NCBI RefSeq assembly: GCF_040712315.1
Contig: NC_134021.1
Coordinates: 31,779,501 to 31,843,500 of the forward strand
Direction of reading: 5' to 3'
From: Castanea sativa
Taxonomy: Eukaryota; Streptophyta; Magnoliopsida; Fagales; Fagaceae
DNA: 64,000 nt
The position numbers and the translations under genes were made by a program. Of this stretch, positions 1 through 10,004 are shown in pieces (the first letter of the stretch is position 1; every line of letters begins with the position of its first letter). The notes under the pieces are model-generated. The model saw only the letters and a program-made list of their open reading frames with translations. It was not told where the DNA came from and ran no database searches.

Positions 1-552
1 TTACGCCTTAGAGTTTTGTAACCAAGTGCTTCTTGATCTTCATCGTCTAGATGAACTGAAGAACTTTACAGCCAATATCCTTCTTAAGTTGGTGATTAAG
101 TCAAGTACTGGGATCCGCGCAATTGGTTAGTCACATACTGGGAGCTATGCATCTTTTGGTTAGTCGCGTACCGGGATCTGTGCAAAAATGGTGGCGTTCA
201 TATAATGAAGAGTTTAGAAGTTCTGAAGTAGTAGAAGGTTTCTGTTATAAGTTCATATATAGGGATTGTAGAGTTTAGGAATAAAGGTTTTATACTAGAT
301 CTGAAACTTCTCTTTACTATAGTGAATTGCTTTTCAGGAAGGTTTCCCCCTAGGTATTTTACTGTGCAACTAGTTTGTTTCATTGGTTTTCCTAGATCAT
401 CATATCTTGTCTTATTTATTTGTTCGCTATGCATGATATTGACATGATATTGATACTTTTTGTTTTAACAAGTTTTGTTCATAATAAATCTAATTAACAA
501 CTTGGGTTTAAAACTTGTTAATTCTTTCAACTGGGGTCTAAATTTCCCAACA
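1..552 (+). mobile_element. Copia-type LTR, 3' portion
   Basis: The window opens inside an LTR that matches, base for base over long stretches, the solo LTR at 26562-27576 and (in reverse) the LTRs at 53029-53909 and 58910-59687. It ends in ...CCCAACA at 552, a standard LTR CA terminus. The next bases (553-557, AATGG) should be the 5-bp target duplication, whose partner lies off the window. It interrupts the antisense ORF of a gypsy element, so it is probably a solo LTR. Confidence 0.85.
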
Positions 553-1932
553 AATGGGTTCTTGGGCTGCTTCTTCCCAGGAGTGACTGATGCTTTCTTA
601 GAAGGATGGTTGTCCTTCCCTTCAGCCTTCCTTTTAGGAACACCCTTCACAACGATCTTGGGGGCTGACGAGGACACCCCTTCTTTCCCCTTCTCCTTCT
701 TTTTCTCCTTCTCCTTTCTCCGCATCGCGGCTGCCCTCAACAACGCTCTCTGTCTGGCTGCCTCCATTTCTGTGAAAGACAAGAGGAGTTAGACACAACA
801 ACGACAATAAAATGACGGAAAGAAACAAGTAAAACAAGGACTCACCCCGACGAGAGTAACTGTTTAGTCTATGCGCTGCTGACATCGGCTCTAGACCACC
901 ATAGTAGGCGTGTAAGGTATTAAGAGTGATTAGGTCCCTGCACTTCCGTTCCTTGAATGGAATCTCGAGAACCCAATGAATAAAAGCCTCCTGGTCGTCA
1001 GTTATGCGCGGACGAACACTAGCTGCAAAAGAAGAACAGCGACGTTAAATACTTTACAAATGAACAAAGTAGAAGAAAACAAACTGACGATACTAAACTT
1101 GAGTCTTTGATAATACCCCAGGTATTGTGGAAGCCATGAGGCATTGTAACCCACTCCTCTGGACGGCATACCCAATTTGTCCCTTGGATGAAGAAATACC
1201 TACCCTTCTAATTTCTATTGGAGTCGGGCATGTCTGACACCAACCTAAGGACTTTCTTTCTCACAATGAAGTGGTATATCCCTTGAGACGAGACAATGTG
1301 TTGGGGTCGATAGCACCAGAAGAACTCGTCAAGTGTGAGCTAACGGTTCCCACTGCTAAGACAACCCCACAAAATTTCAACTCTAATAATATCCTCCATG
1401 CATTAAGAGTGATCTAGCTGACGGATAGTCCTAAGAAGTTAGCTAGCTGACGGTGTAATGCCATCAGAGGCAACCTCAATCCTGTCGTGAACATGGCGTC
1501 ATACATGCCGACGTCCGCCGTCCTTCCTAGATAGCACTTTCAAACTTCTTAAGGAGACGGATTGGGATATGATTCGAAATTTGAAAACAGTCTAGTAGAT
1601 TCTTAAAAATATTGGTCGTCATTGTCGGGTTGAAGTTATTTACAATCCACATTTTGGGGAGAACAAAGGGACGAGTGTGACCATCACCAGGCGTTCCTCC
1701 GTCATCTTCTATCGCGTACTCTTCATCCTCTCCCCCTTATTATCATCATCGTCATCACCCTCTACTTCCTCTTCAATAAGACTCTCCACTTCGTCATTAG
1801 GAAAATGGCGAACGACTCCCTCTCTGACGACTAAGAAAAGCCCTCATCGGGCTCATGACCTGAATAGAAGACTTCGTCATAGCCCGCTCCCTCACGGACT
1901 GACAACTGTTCACTTGTCGCTTCTCTAGACAT
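553..1932 (-). pseudogene. Antisense extra ORF of Tat element (broken)
   Basis: It reads on the minus strand from an ATG at 1930-1932 and matches the corresponding ORF of the complete element (31709-33930). The N-terminal part is acidic and Ser-rich. A degenerate part at about 1090-1640 corresponds to the 'putative gypsy-type transposon' (Transposase_28-like) domain, best seen in the other copy. A segment at about 841-1020 reads RITDDQEAFIHWVLEIPF. The last segment starts MEAARQRALLRAAAMRRKEK at 767 and is Lys/Glu-rich. Segments in different frames are separated by AT-rich gaps that could be introns. The LTR at 1-552 cuts the C-terminus. Stops and frameshifts make it a pseudogene. Antisense extra ORFs are known in the Tat lineage; their function is unclear. 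Confidence 0.65.
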
Positions 1933-2389
1933 CTATTCACCTACAAGCGACAGAGTAATATAAGAACCTATTTGACGGTTCTCTACGGAAGTGTCGACTA
2001 AACTACATGAACTAAAGTAAAAAGAAGAAAGAAAGCGACAGGAAAAGAGGACTTATGGGACGAAATAATGACTCTAGAGACAACGGAGTACATAAGCTGA
2101 TGGCGGCAAAAGTAATGGATGAGAACTCTCTTGCTCTTAGGATTTGAAAAGGTGAAATAAGAAGAAATGTGAGGAAAATGTGAGATATTTATAGGTTGAA
2201 GATACGTGGGAAACAAAGCAGCGTTTTGTTTAGAAGCAGGACCAACCAGCCTACGCCATGTGTCCTGAGCATTAAATAATGGCTGCTTGAGGAACCATTA
2301 ATGAACGTGCCTTTTCCCAAACAAATGAAAAGCTACAAACTCCATGACCCATTAGCTTAAGCCGACGAAGGCATGGAGTAGGGGGCAGC

Positions 2390-3035
2390 TGATAAGGCTA
2401 ATTTTGAAAAGGTATCAAACTCGTTCACGATAGATAAAACGGTCAAGCTCATGAACTCATCGACCATACTTTACAGTTAATGAAGAAGGCAACATCTGCA
2501 CACTCAAAGCTGACGGCTCTGATCTTGGCCTGACGACTCCAAGCAGACGACATTTAGGCTTGATGACTAGAACATCCAGATAAAAGCGGAAGTGGACGAG
2601 AGTAAGCTAACGGGGATAAAGAAGCCCTTGACGGATCCAACATGGCTTTGCTTGAACTCAACGAATGAGTATATATGGAAACATCTTGTGCCCCATGAAT
2701 AACTCTAATCAAGAGGATTTCTACAAGGAAAGGATCTCATAAGATACGCGTATTAATAAGAATCTTCTCTACAAGAAAAGACCCTCTCTATCAAGCAATG
2801 AATGTCAATTCTACACTACTATAAAAACCTAAAGTCCTCACAAACTAAGGTACGCATGATTCACCCCAGTTCTAATACTTTAGAGTTGTGAAAATTCTCT
2901 GACTTGACTTTCGAAGGGTATTTAGCCGTTACTACACTGGTACTCTTCATAGAGTCTTCTTCTCTTTTTGTTGTGCAGGTCTTATCTAGGGTACGTGAGG
3001 ACCGTGCAGCTTACTGACGATTTTTAACATCTTCA
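2390..3035 (+). repeat. 3' LTR of Tat copy A'
   Basis: It starts TGATAAGGCTAATTTTG and ends ...AACATCTTCA, in parallel with the LTRs at 23650-24307 and 34227-34886. Shared landmarks are the CATCTTGTGCCCCA block, ACTATAAAAACC (TATA box, near 2820), GAGGGTATTT-like and GTCTTCTTCT motifs, and the terminal TTACTGACGATTTT. It is about 646 bp. Confidence 0.85.
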
Positions 3036-3858
3036 CTTATCTACCTAGCTAGTCCTCATTTTCACTCTTGCATGATGCTTTTTTTTTTCCCTGAATATTC
3101 CCCTCTCCTTCGCCTGTGGCCAACACATTCACTTAGCCATTCTCTCCTAGACCGATCCCTTTGTGATTTGTTGAAGAATCAAGAGAAAAAACGCACTGCA
3201 TGGGTGAGGAAATCAACTGCGTTACTGTAGCTATGTAGAACCACATATATCGATTGTACGTTACTTGTATAATAGAAAGGATTTCGTGGATGTCCTTACT
3301 ATAGATAGTTGCTGGCAGTTTAATGGTTAATTTGGTAGTAGATTCTTGTGATGACTTTTAAACTTTAGTGATCGAATGAGTTATAAATTGGGTAAGTTGG
3401 GCTTCATATTCAGCCTATTATGAGGTTAGGGATCTTTCTAAATATAAGTTTTAAGTTTGTGTAGACTGGTGTATCGTTTTTTTTTTTTTTTTTGGCAAGG
3501 TAGACTAGTGTAGCGTTGGTGATTGGAATATGTAATGTTGAAGGTAGAACAATAAGAAAATACGAGCTGTAACCTAGTTAAAAACAATTAAAATATAGAA
3601 AATTGGAGAAAAATAATAGTATCATTGACATTTTCTTCTACGAACGTTGTTTTTAAGCCACACATACCCTCATTATAACTAGCCTTATTAGTAACACTAG
3701 AAAATGAGCAAAAGAGATGATCATGTTAGGCAAGTGGGAACTCACACAAATGAGTACAATAAAGTAAAAAAAAAAAAAGTAAACCAGAAGTTGACTTATT
3801 GTACTTGACTACTTCCTTCCATTCCTTGTGTGTTCAAACCAATAATTCCACTGCTCCT
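3036..3858. other. Upstream flank of the PSY-like gene
   Basis: No gene was found here. It holds a pyrimidine-rich stretch, a block at about 3130-3200 that recurs near 41060 (CACTTAGCCATTCTCTCCTA), and a short poly(T) insertion at 3479-3499. The part closest to the TATA box is the likely promoter. Confidence 0.5.
3479..3499 (-). mobile_element. Tail-only SINE-like insertion
   Basis: A T17 run plus GGCAAG sits between near-identical 18-bp direct repeats (GTAGACTGGTGTATCGTT at 3461-3478, GTAGACTAGTGTAGCGTT from 3500; two mismatches). Read on the minus strand this is CTTGCC followed by poly(A), the 3' end of a retroposon flanked by a target-site duplication. It resembles the tail of the SINE at 40934-41024. 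Confidence 0.55.
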
Positions 3859-3859
3859 C

Positions 3860-3867
3860 TATTTAAA
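3860..3867 (+). promoter_or_regulatory. Probable TATA box of PSY-like gene
   Basis: TATTTAAA lies 69 bp upstream of the start codon, leaving about 30-45 bp for a 5' UTR if transcription starts near 3890. Position and sequence fit a plant core promoter. The call is by position only. Confidence 0.5.
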
Positions 3868-3935
3868 CGTAATGCCATATGGCCTGTATTTCCATCACCA
3901 AAGTTTGCCTCTCCTATTTCAATTTGTTTGATAAC

Positions 3936-4447
3936 ATGGCGCAGAAAACTTTTCTCAGGTTTTTGGTTTTCTTCTTCTGTTTCACTTTCGTTGTCTCAAC
4001 TGTTGCTGGTAAGGCTCTTATTTTTGGGGTCTCTAATCTAAACTATGATGTAATCTTTTTCATTTCTTTGTAAGATTAAGCAATTTGTTTAATTTTCCTT
4101 GTTAATAGGAAGGCTAATAAAGACAAAAAAGGAAGATCCATCAGCACATGTAGTTCAAGATCTACAGGCTCAGGTTTGTCTCTCTCATTTGATAGTTAAG
4201 TAAGGAGGTAGATCCAAACCCTAAATGCGTTTGGTGGAACCACTTGAAAGTATCAGTCTGATAACCTAATTAAAAATCCCATATAATTGAGATGTAATCA
4301 TGAAGTGCTATATATAATTTGCAGGATCTGAGGGATGGCAAGGAACTTTTTAATGTAGAGGGCAGAATATTGGAGTTTGAAACCGCAGACTACAAGGGCC
4401 CAGGAGCGAATCCAGGCCACGACCCAAAAACTCCTGGAAAGCCTTAA
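3936..4447 (+). CDS. PSY-family sulfated peptide precursor (3 exons)
   Basis: A predicted 86-residue secreted precursor. Exons are 3936-4008, 4109-4173 and 4325-4447; introns of 100 and 151 bp have GT...AG ends (GTAAGG/TTAATAG and GTTTGT/TTTGCAG). Residues 1-25 form a signal peptide (MAQKTFLRF, then a Phe/Val-rich core ending STVAG). A charged pro-region follows (KTKKEDPSAH...LRDGKELFNVEGR). The C-terminus is DYKGPGANPGHDPKTPGKP. This matches the PSY mature-peptide pattern D-Y-x-x-P-x-A-N-P-x-H-D-P. In that family the tyrosine after Asp is sulfated by TPST in the secretory pathway and the processed peptide acts outside the cell as a growth signal. The frame is open across both splice junctions and the stop directly follows the peptide motif. 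A TATA-like box lies at 3860. It is the only intact-looking host gene here. Alternatives: a recent pseudogene or a non-expressed paralogue. Confidence 0.85.
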
Positions 4448-5519
4448 GACCAAATTTTAGATATGTGTATAGATCGAAGTTTTAAGGGTTCGAGGGTATG
4501 AATCTCAGAATCGGTTGGCTTTTCTTGCTACTGGGTGTGCTTGTTATCCATAATCTTGAGTGGTGTTTCTCTTTTCTTGTCTACTGAATCCTGGAAAGTG
4601 TGTGTGGTTTCAGGTTTGTACATTTTGTATGACCTAGTTTGTGTATAATGCAACCGTACGGATGATCCAGGCATAGGAAGTAAGATCTAGATGTTAATTT
4701 TGCAGAACCTCTTACAGCACTCAAAATAACACAACTTCTGGCTCGTTGTGATGTGTGATTTTCGTAATAACACAACCGTATGCATAGTGTGTGACCTAGC
4801 TTGTGTGTTAATTAGTGTTTTTCTTCAAGAAATAATAATGTTATGGATGATTTGGTCTGTATTTTCTTTTTTTTTCTTTTGTTCTTTGTTTTTTCCTTAT
4901 ACTCCGGAATTTTTTGTATGTTCAGCCAATCCTAGCTAGCCAGCCCCAAAAATAGAGAAAAAAAGAAAGAACGAGGAAAAGTACAAACAGAGTATAGAAA
5001 TTTATTGGGCTTAAGGCCTCCTCATCTGGTTTCTGGAGAAGTTTTTACATCTAAACAATATAATGATTTGTATTTCGTGACCTAATAATTTTGCATAAAA
5101 TTTTGCTGAAAATTATGTACTAAGCCAATATCACCACAATAGTTTTATATAAATTTCTAACCTGTCAGAAATATAATTTGCTACAGATGGTAGTTATTAA
5201 AATTAAGGGAAAGTTCCAATATATTCTTGCTTAGAATGCCATATACTTGACAAGTGAAAAGAACAAGAATGAAAGAACACAGCCCTATGGAGGAGCAAGG
5301 CATATGAAGAAAGAATCTGAAAGATCTAGATGGGTGAACTGTTAATTTAGAATAACCTCCTGCAGCACTGAAAATAACACAACTTTTGGCTCATTGTGAT
5401 GTATTATGCCGATCATCATGATGTGTAATTGTTGAAATATGATTTCAATTGTGCCTATTAAGTAATATCTTATTTCTGCATAAACTAAACGAAACGTGGA
5501 ACCAACGTTATTTAGTTTT
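4448..5519. repeat. 3' flank of PSY-like gene with a direct repeat
   Basis: No coding sequence was seen. An approximately 85-bp block at 4680-4765 (GATCTAGATG...CACAACTTCTGGCTCGTTGTGATG) recurs in the same direction at 5325-5410 with a few changes. The first block lies just beyond the stop codon, in the likely 3' UTR or downstream region. Confidence 0.6.
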
Positions 5520-5721
5520 TTTTTTTTTCTAGGATTTTGTCTTATGAATCTTTTTTCTTAATACTGTCAGTACTAGGTATAAAAAAGTATAAATTAAAAA
5601 TAATGGGAAATCTTCAGAGTGTAATACAAGTTTGTGATCCTTTGTATGTCTCAGTCCATACCAGTTCTCTTTATATGAAATTATGCAGGCCTATTTTCAT
5701 AAGTTTAAGAAAACTAGTATA

Positions 5722-5726
5722 TTATT

Positions 5727-5768
<42 letters not shown>

Positions 5769-5769
5769 A
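5722..5769 (+). repeat. (TTG)n microsatellite
   Basis: About 14 units of TTG/GTT, preceded by three ATT units. It is absent at the corresponding place in the partner arm (near 35050), so it expanded after the duplication. Confidence 0.95.
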
Positions 5770-5839
5770 TGTTAAATACTCATTTTCTTTTAAAACTAAT
5801 CTACACAGCAAGGGAGGTACAGTCCTCCCCTAACCGTAA

Positions 5840-7110
5840 CTACCACAAATCAGTTGGAGCTAAGTTTCAATATTAAGTTTTGGTTAAAATACATTTATAT
5901 CTAAGCTTAAAATCACAATTACAGCATTGCCAATTTTTGTCCAAAATGATGTCATTTTCGAGTGAGCTAACGGCAAGATGTAATAGTTGATGGTATGAAT
6001 TACAAGTTTTGAAAGTTGAGTGACTGTTTTAGAAGTGACACCAAGCTTAGAGCCGGTAAATTGCATTTTAGCTAAAGTTTTTGATACAATACAAAAAGAT
6101 TTAATACTAAATTATAATTTTTTATTGGAAGAACAACACAAATTTCACTTTATTCTTGAATATTAAAAGGAAAATGTTAAAGTTATTACCAAATTTGCTT
6201 TGGAAATATTACAAAAAAACCTGATAATAAATGTGATTGGTATCATATCTGCAATACAATAGATGAAATTCCTATGCTTTTGTTTTTTAATGTGTTGTGT
6301 TTGTAAGTGAACACATTAGTTTGTAAAGTTTATAGAACAAAATTTATAATATTTTTAACATTTCTCTAAATGAAATTATTCAATTTCACCGTTAAAATTT
6401 CAATCCTAAGAAGTTTTTGATGTAGTTCACTTTAATGTTATCAACATTGATTGTCAATTTATTCAAAGACTATATTGCTTAAAATAACTCAGTTTGAGCT
6501 AAGTTTCAATATTAAGTTCTGGTTAATATGCATTTATAGCTAAGTTTAAAATCACTATTACAGCATTATTAATTTTTTGTCCAAAATTATGTTGTTTTCA
6601 AATGAGCTAACAGCAAGATGTAATAGTTGCTGGTATAAATTCCAATTTCTGAATATTGAAGGATCATTTTAGAAGTGACGCCAAGCTTAGAGCTAATAAA
6701 TTAGATTTTAGCTTAAGCTTTTGATACAATACAAAAAGATGTAATACTAAACTATAATTTTTTTTCTTTGGAAGAATAACACAAATTTCATTTTATTCTT
6801 GAATATTAAAAGGAAAATGTTAAAATTATTATCAATTTTTCTATGGAAATATTTCAAACAAATGTAATTGGTATCACATCTAAAACACAATAAATAAAAT
6901 TCTAAATTTTTAACGTGTTTTTTTTTATAAGTTAACACATTAGTTTGTAAAGCTAATAGACTTAAATTTGTTGTATCTCTAACATTAATCTAAATGAAAT
7001 TATTCAATTTCATTGTTAAAATTTCAATCTTAAGAATTTTTTTATGTGGTTCATTTTAATATTATCAACATTGTCAATTTATTCAAAGACTATATTGCTT
7101 AAAATGACTA
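5840..7110 (+). repeat. 640-bp tandem duplication of a MITE-like unit
   Basis: The first copy is about 5845-6485 and the second about 6488-7110. Both begin GGAGCTAAGTTTCAATATTA or its TTGAGCTAAG variant and contain CTAAGCTTAAAATCAC and GAAGTGACNCCAAGCTTAGAG, which are inverted relative to each other. The unit therefore has imperfect terminal inverted arms of MITE type. A third copy lies inverted at 23060-23649, continued at 34887-35040. Confidence 0.75.
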
Positions 7111-7157
7111 CTTTGGATTGCCAAAAGATTTGTAACTGTGTGGCATTGATAGGTCTC

Positions 7158-7221
<64 letters not shown>
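7158..7221 (+). repeat. (TG)n(AG)n compound microsatellite
   Basis: About ten TG units are followed directly by about twenty AG units. No gene is attached. Confidence 0.95.
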
Positions 7222-7224
<3 letters not shown>

Positions 7225-8690
7225 GTGGTCAGCAAAAAATTTATAAATTTTCTTTGTATTCTAGAAGTAAAAATTTGTGTGTGAAATATTCCATATGGAG
7301 AGTTTCTACTCTTTTGTACGTCATTTGAATATAAAATATACCATTTTTTTAAAGTGGAATAGAAAATATACCTAAAGGCTAAGAAATAAGGAATGAAATG
7401 TTATTTAATATTCCATTGTTTGGTTCGAAAGTATACCAAAAAAAAAAATCAGCTATAATTCTTATAGCTAATTTATTATAAGCGCTCAAATAAATAGGAC
7501 ATATAAGATGAGAAAAAATATTTTATCCCACTTATAGTGCTCTATTTTATCTTCTACCAATTGTAATGTGACACATGCATTTTCTTTTCTCACATAGTAA
7601 TCAAAGTTTGTAAAGTTTATTACATGTAAAATTTTGAATAAAAAATTTTGGTGGGTTAAAGAAGGAAAGCCTAGTAAAATTTTACTTTATTTTTATTAAT
7701 ATTATTTGGATAATTCAAGAGTCAGATGCATAGTAAAATTATATCATCACGGAGCATGCCTGAAAGTATATCATAATGCAACCATATTTGGGCATTTTGT
7801 GGAGTTGAGGGTTGTGAGGTATATATGGAATAATGTTATATTAAGATGAGGCATGAAATTTTCCCTCTCCTTTAATAGAAGTATATTAAGAAGATGCACT
7901 TCTATTTATAGAAGGTATTTTTTTTTTTTTTTTGTAAAGTATATTATATATGTGTTTTTTATACGATGACAAATGTTTTTCCACCAAAATGACTGTGTTC
8001 TGACCTTTATATATATATTATTACTTCAACAACTAATTAAGTTAGGCACCTCACGCTTGACAGATTGAGAAGTTTGATTTTTAAGCAATCACCAAGACAT
8101 GCAGGACATATTTGTAACTCGAAGCTTTGATAAATCTTTTGTACAAAGAGAAAATTAGGCACTTTTAGTCACTATATTAATTGTATTTATTTAGATAGAA
8201 GATTCCCATAGCATATCATTGAATTATATCTATAGTACGTACTTATATTTGAAAAGTTATTCTTCTATCATTCAGCAAAAAAAAAAAAAAAAGAAGTTAT
8301 TCTTCTATCCAGCATTCAACAAAAAAAAAAAAAAAAGAAGCTTATGATTCCAACATAGTACAGGACTGTTTTTGATATGAGTGACAGTTTGTGAAACGCT
8401 TCCTCGGTGGGCTACAGTACCTGCTTCTGCCTCAAGTTTATGACACGTACACTAAAGCTTACTGGAAGCCCACCCACCAACCCAGTGTTTGGGAGCACAT
8501 GGTTACTTTTATGTTAATATATCAACTTCAGCTAGATCAGTACAAACTATTTGCTTATTTCATTGCTTATGATTAAATATGTACATTTAATGGAGCCTTA
8601 AGCTGCACTAATTATCAATGCCTCTGAAGTTTATGAATTATCGAGTAGTGCCCCCAAATTATTAAATTAATTAGTATGCAGACAGAATTT

Positions 8691-9475
8691 TTTATTATTA
8701 TTTAATTTATTGATGGAACACTAAAGAACAAATAAGATAGAAGACGAATATATACGCCAAAAAAAAAAAATAGCTAAAGGATATTTACGTATTTCTCAAC
8801 ATTAAAAGATATGATATGTCACATATGCTTCAAGAGTGGATGTGAATCAATTATACACATTAATCCTGAAGAAAGCACATTATAAGTACATATATAGCAT
8901 AATGATTGTTGTACGATATCAGTATCCATGGTTTAAAGAGTTTGAATATTTTTGCAGTATGCTAAAATCATTTTGCGATATGATATTCTGCTTTGATTTT
9001 ATTGTCCGCTTTTGCTCTTTAGTTTGAAGTGATTCTGTTGGGTATGCAATATGCTCATGTGAGTGAAATTTCATAGTAAATTATAATGAAAAGTGCGAGT
9101 GATTAGTATAACATATATAATTTGACATAAATACAAAAAATTTTAAGTATTTTGAGTTAAGTGATGTTCCCATGATTATTATTAACTATTAAGTTGGAGG
9201 CTCCCAATAATTTCAAGAAAAATGTTTATAACCCTAAATACCTAAATGGGCCAAGGTATATTTTTTCTAGAATGCCAATTCTAAGGATTTAGATGCCACC
9301 CTAACCAAATAAACTTTATAATCAAGTTATCTCAAAGAATTCTCTAAATTGAGATTTTTCTGATACATTTTATACATGGAATTGAAAAGTAAATTTGGAA
9401 CAATAACTTTATCTCCGTAAATTCAATGATATTGTTTCACAAAAATTTATTATCAAAGAGGGCTAGGGGTATTTT
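8691..9475. other. AT-rich intergenic DNA
   Basis: No conserved coding frame, terminal repeat or duplicated block was recognised. Open frames here are short and have no recognisable domain. Confidence 0.6.
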
Positions 9476-9497
9476 ATTTATTCATTTATTTTTATTT

Positions 9498-9660
9498 TTA
9501 GAAAAAAGATAGTGCATTTTATTGATCCTGATGAAAATAAAAATTACAACGCACTATATTACAGGGGCTAACTAACCAGACCAAAAGCCTTAATTGACCT
9601 GTCATATCCTTTGCCAAACGTGCTAGGGTGTGTGCCACAAATTCCTCACTGTACTAATAG
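9498..9660 (-). pseudogene. Possible LINE RNase H scrap
   Basis: The minus-strand translation contains EEFVAHTLARLAKDM followed by LLVWLVSP and a poly(A)-like run. This resembles the C-terminal end of the RNase H domain of plant LINEs (xVAHxLARxA...VWLxxxP). It is only about 160 bp, with no reverse transcriptase and no target duplication found, so the call is tentative. Confidence 0.35.
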
Positions 9661-10004
9661 TTGCAAAGTTACTGGGAAGGATTAGTTTCAAGCACATTTG
9701 TAGAGGAATAATACTAGGAATACTTACTTTTCCATACCTAAATCCACACATTACTTAAGTGTCAACTCATGATTGATGCATAAATTGATATAACATGCTT
9801 AATTAGGTACTTGTGGTGGATCCAATTAAAAATAGTAAAATATAATCACATATTGACATATAAATAAGATATGGATTTGGGCCCCCAAGTTTTTGAAAAA
9901 ATTATAGTTATTTATCAGATTTTAAATAATTATATAGATTTTTATAGATTGAGCTCCCAAGAATTTAATTCTCCCCAAATTTGAGCTAAATCATTGATCT
10001 CTCA
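9661..10004. other. AT-rich intergenic DNA
   Basis: Nothing was recognised between the LINE scrap and the Tourist-like MITE. Confidence 0.6.

Larger units (their letters stand above)
553..3035 (+). mobile_element. Tat-clade gypsy element, 3' part (copy A')
   Basis: This is the 3' end of a Ty3/gypsy element related to the complete copy at 23650-34886. It holds the antisense extra ORF (553-1932, minus strand), a 3' untranslated part (about 1933-2389) and a 3' LTR. The purine run GGAGTAGGGGGCAGC just before 2390 is a good polypurine tract. The 5' part lies beyond the left edge. After 3035 the host sequence CTTAT is the expected right-hand target duplication. Confidence 0.8.
5520..8690 (+). repeat. 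Arm 1 of a large inverted duplication
   Basis: Several segments recur in the same order on the opposite strand at 21505-35215 (excluding the gypsy element 23650-34886). They are about 5520-5720, the block beginning CCCCTAACC at 5828, the 5840-7110 repeat, 7860-7920, and 8040-8690. A clear example is TTTGTGAAACGCTTCCTCGG at 8390, the reverse complement of bases near 21760. This arm is longer because it carries an extra tandem copy and more microsatellite. The open stretch at 8391-8576 has no recognisable family and its reading frame is not kept in the partner, so I do not call it a gene. Confidence 0.75.

Noticed and set aside
475..792. 105-residue open frame on the plus strand
   Set aside because: It is the complement of the Lys/Glu-rich antisense ORF of the gypsy element and crosses the LTR junction; the Phe/Ser-rich translation has no domain.
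3799..4041. 80-residue open frame overlapping the PSY-like gene
   Set aside because: It reads through exon 1 and into intron 1 in another frame, with no start context or homology. The spliced PSY model explains the region better.
5537..5833. Open frame with a long Cys run
   Set aside because: The Cys run is the translated (TTG)n microsatellite read as TGT; the partner arm lacks it.
8391..8576. Possible conserved small gene MKRFLGGLQYLLLPQVYDTY...
   Set aside because: A similar frame exists at 21580-21765 on the minus strand, but the frame is broken by indels between the two and the similarity extends far beyond it on both sides, as expected for duplicated non-coding DNA.
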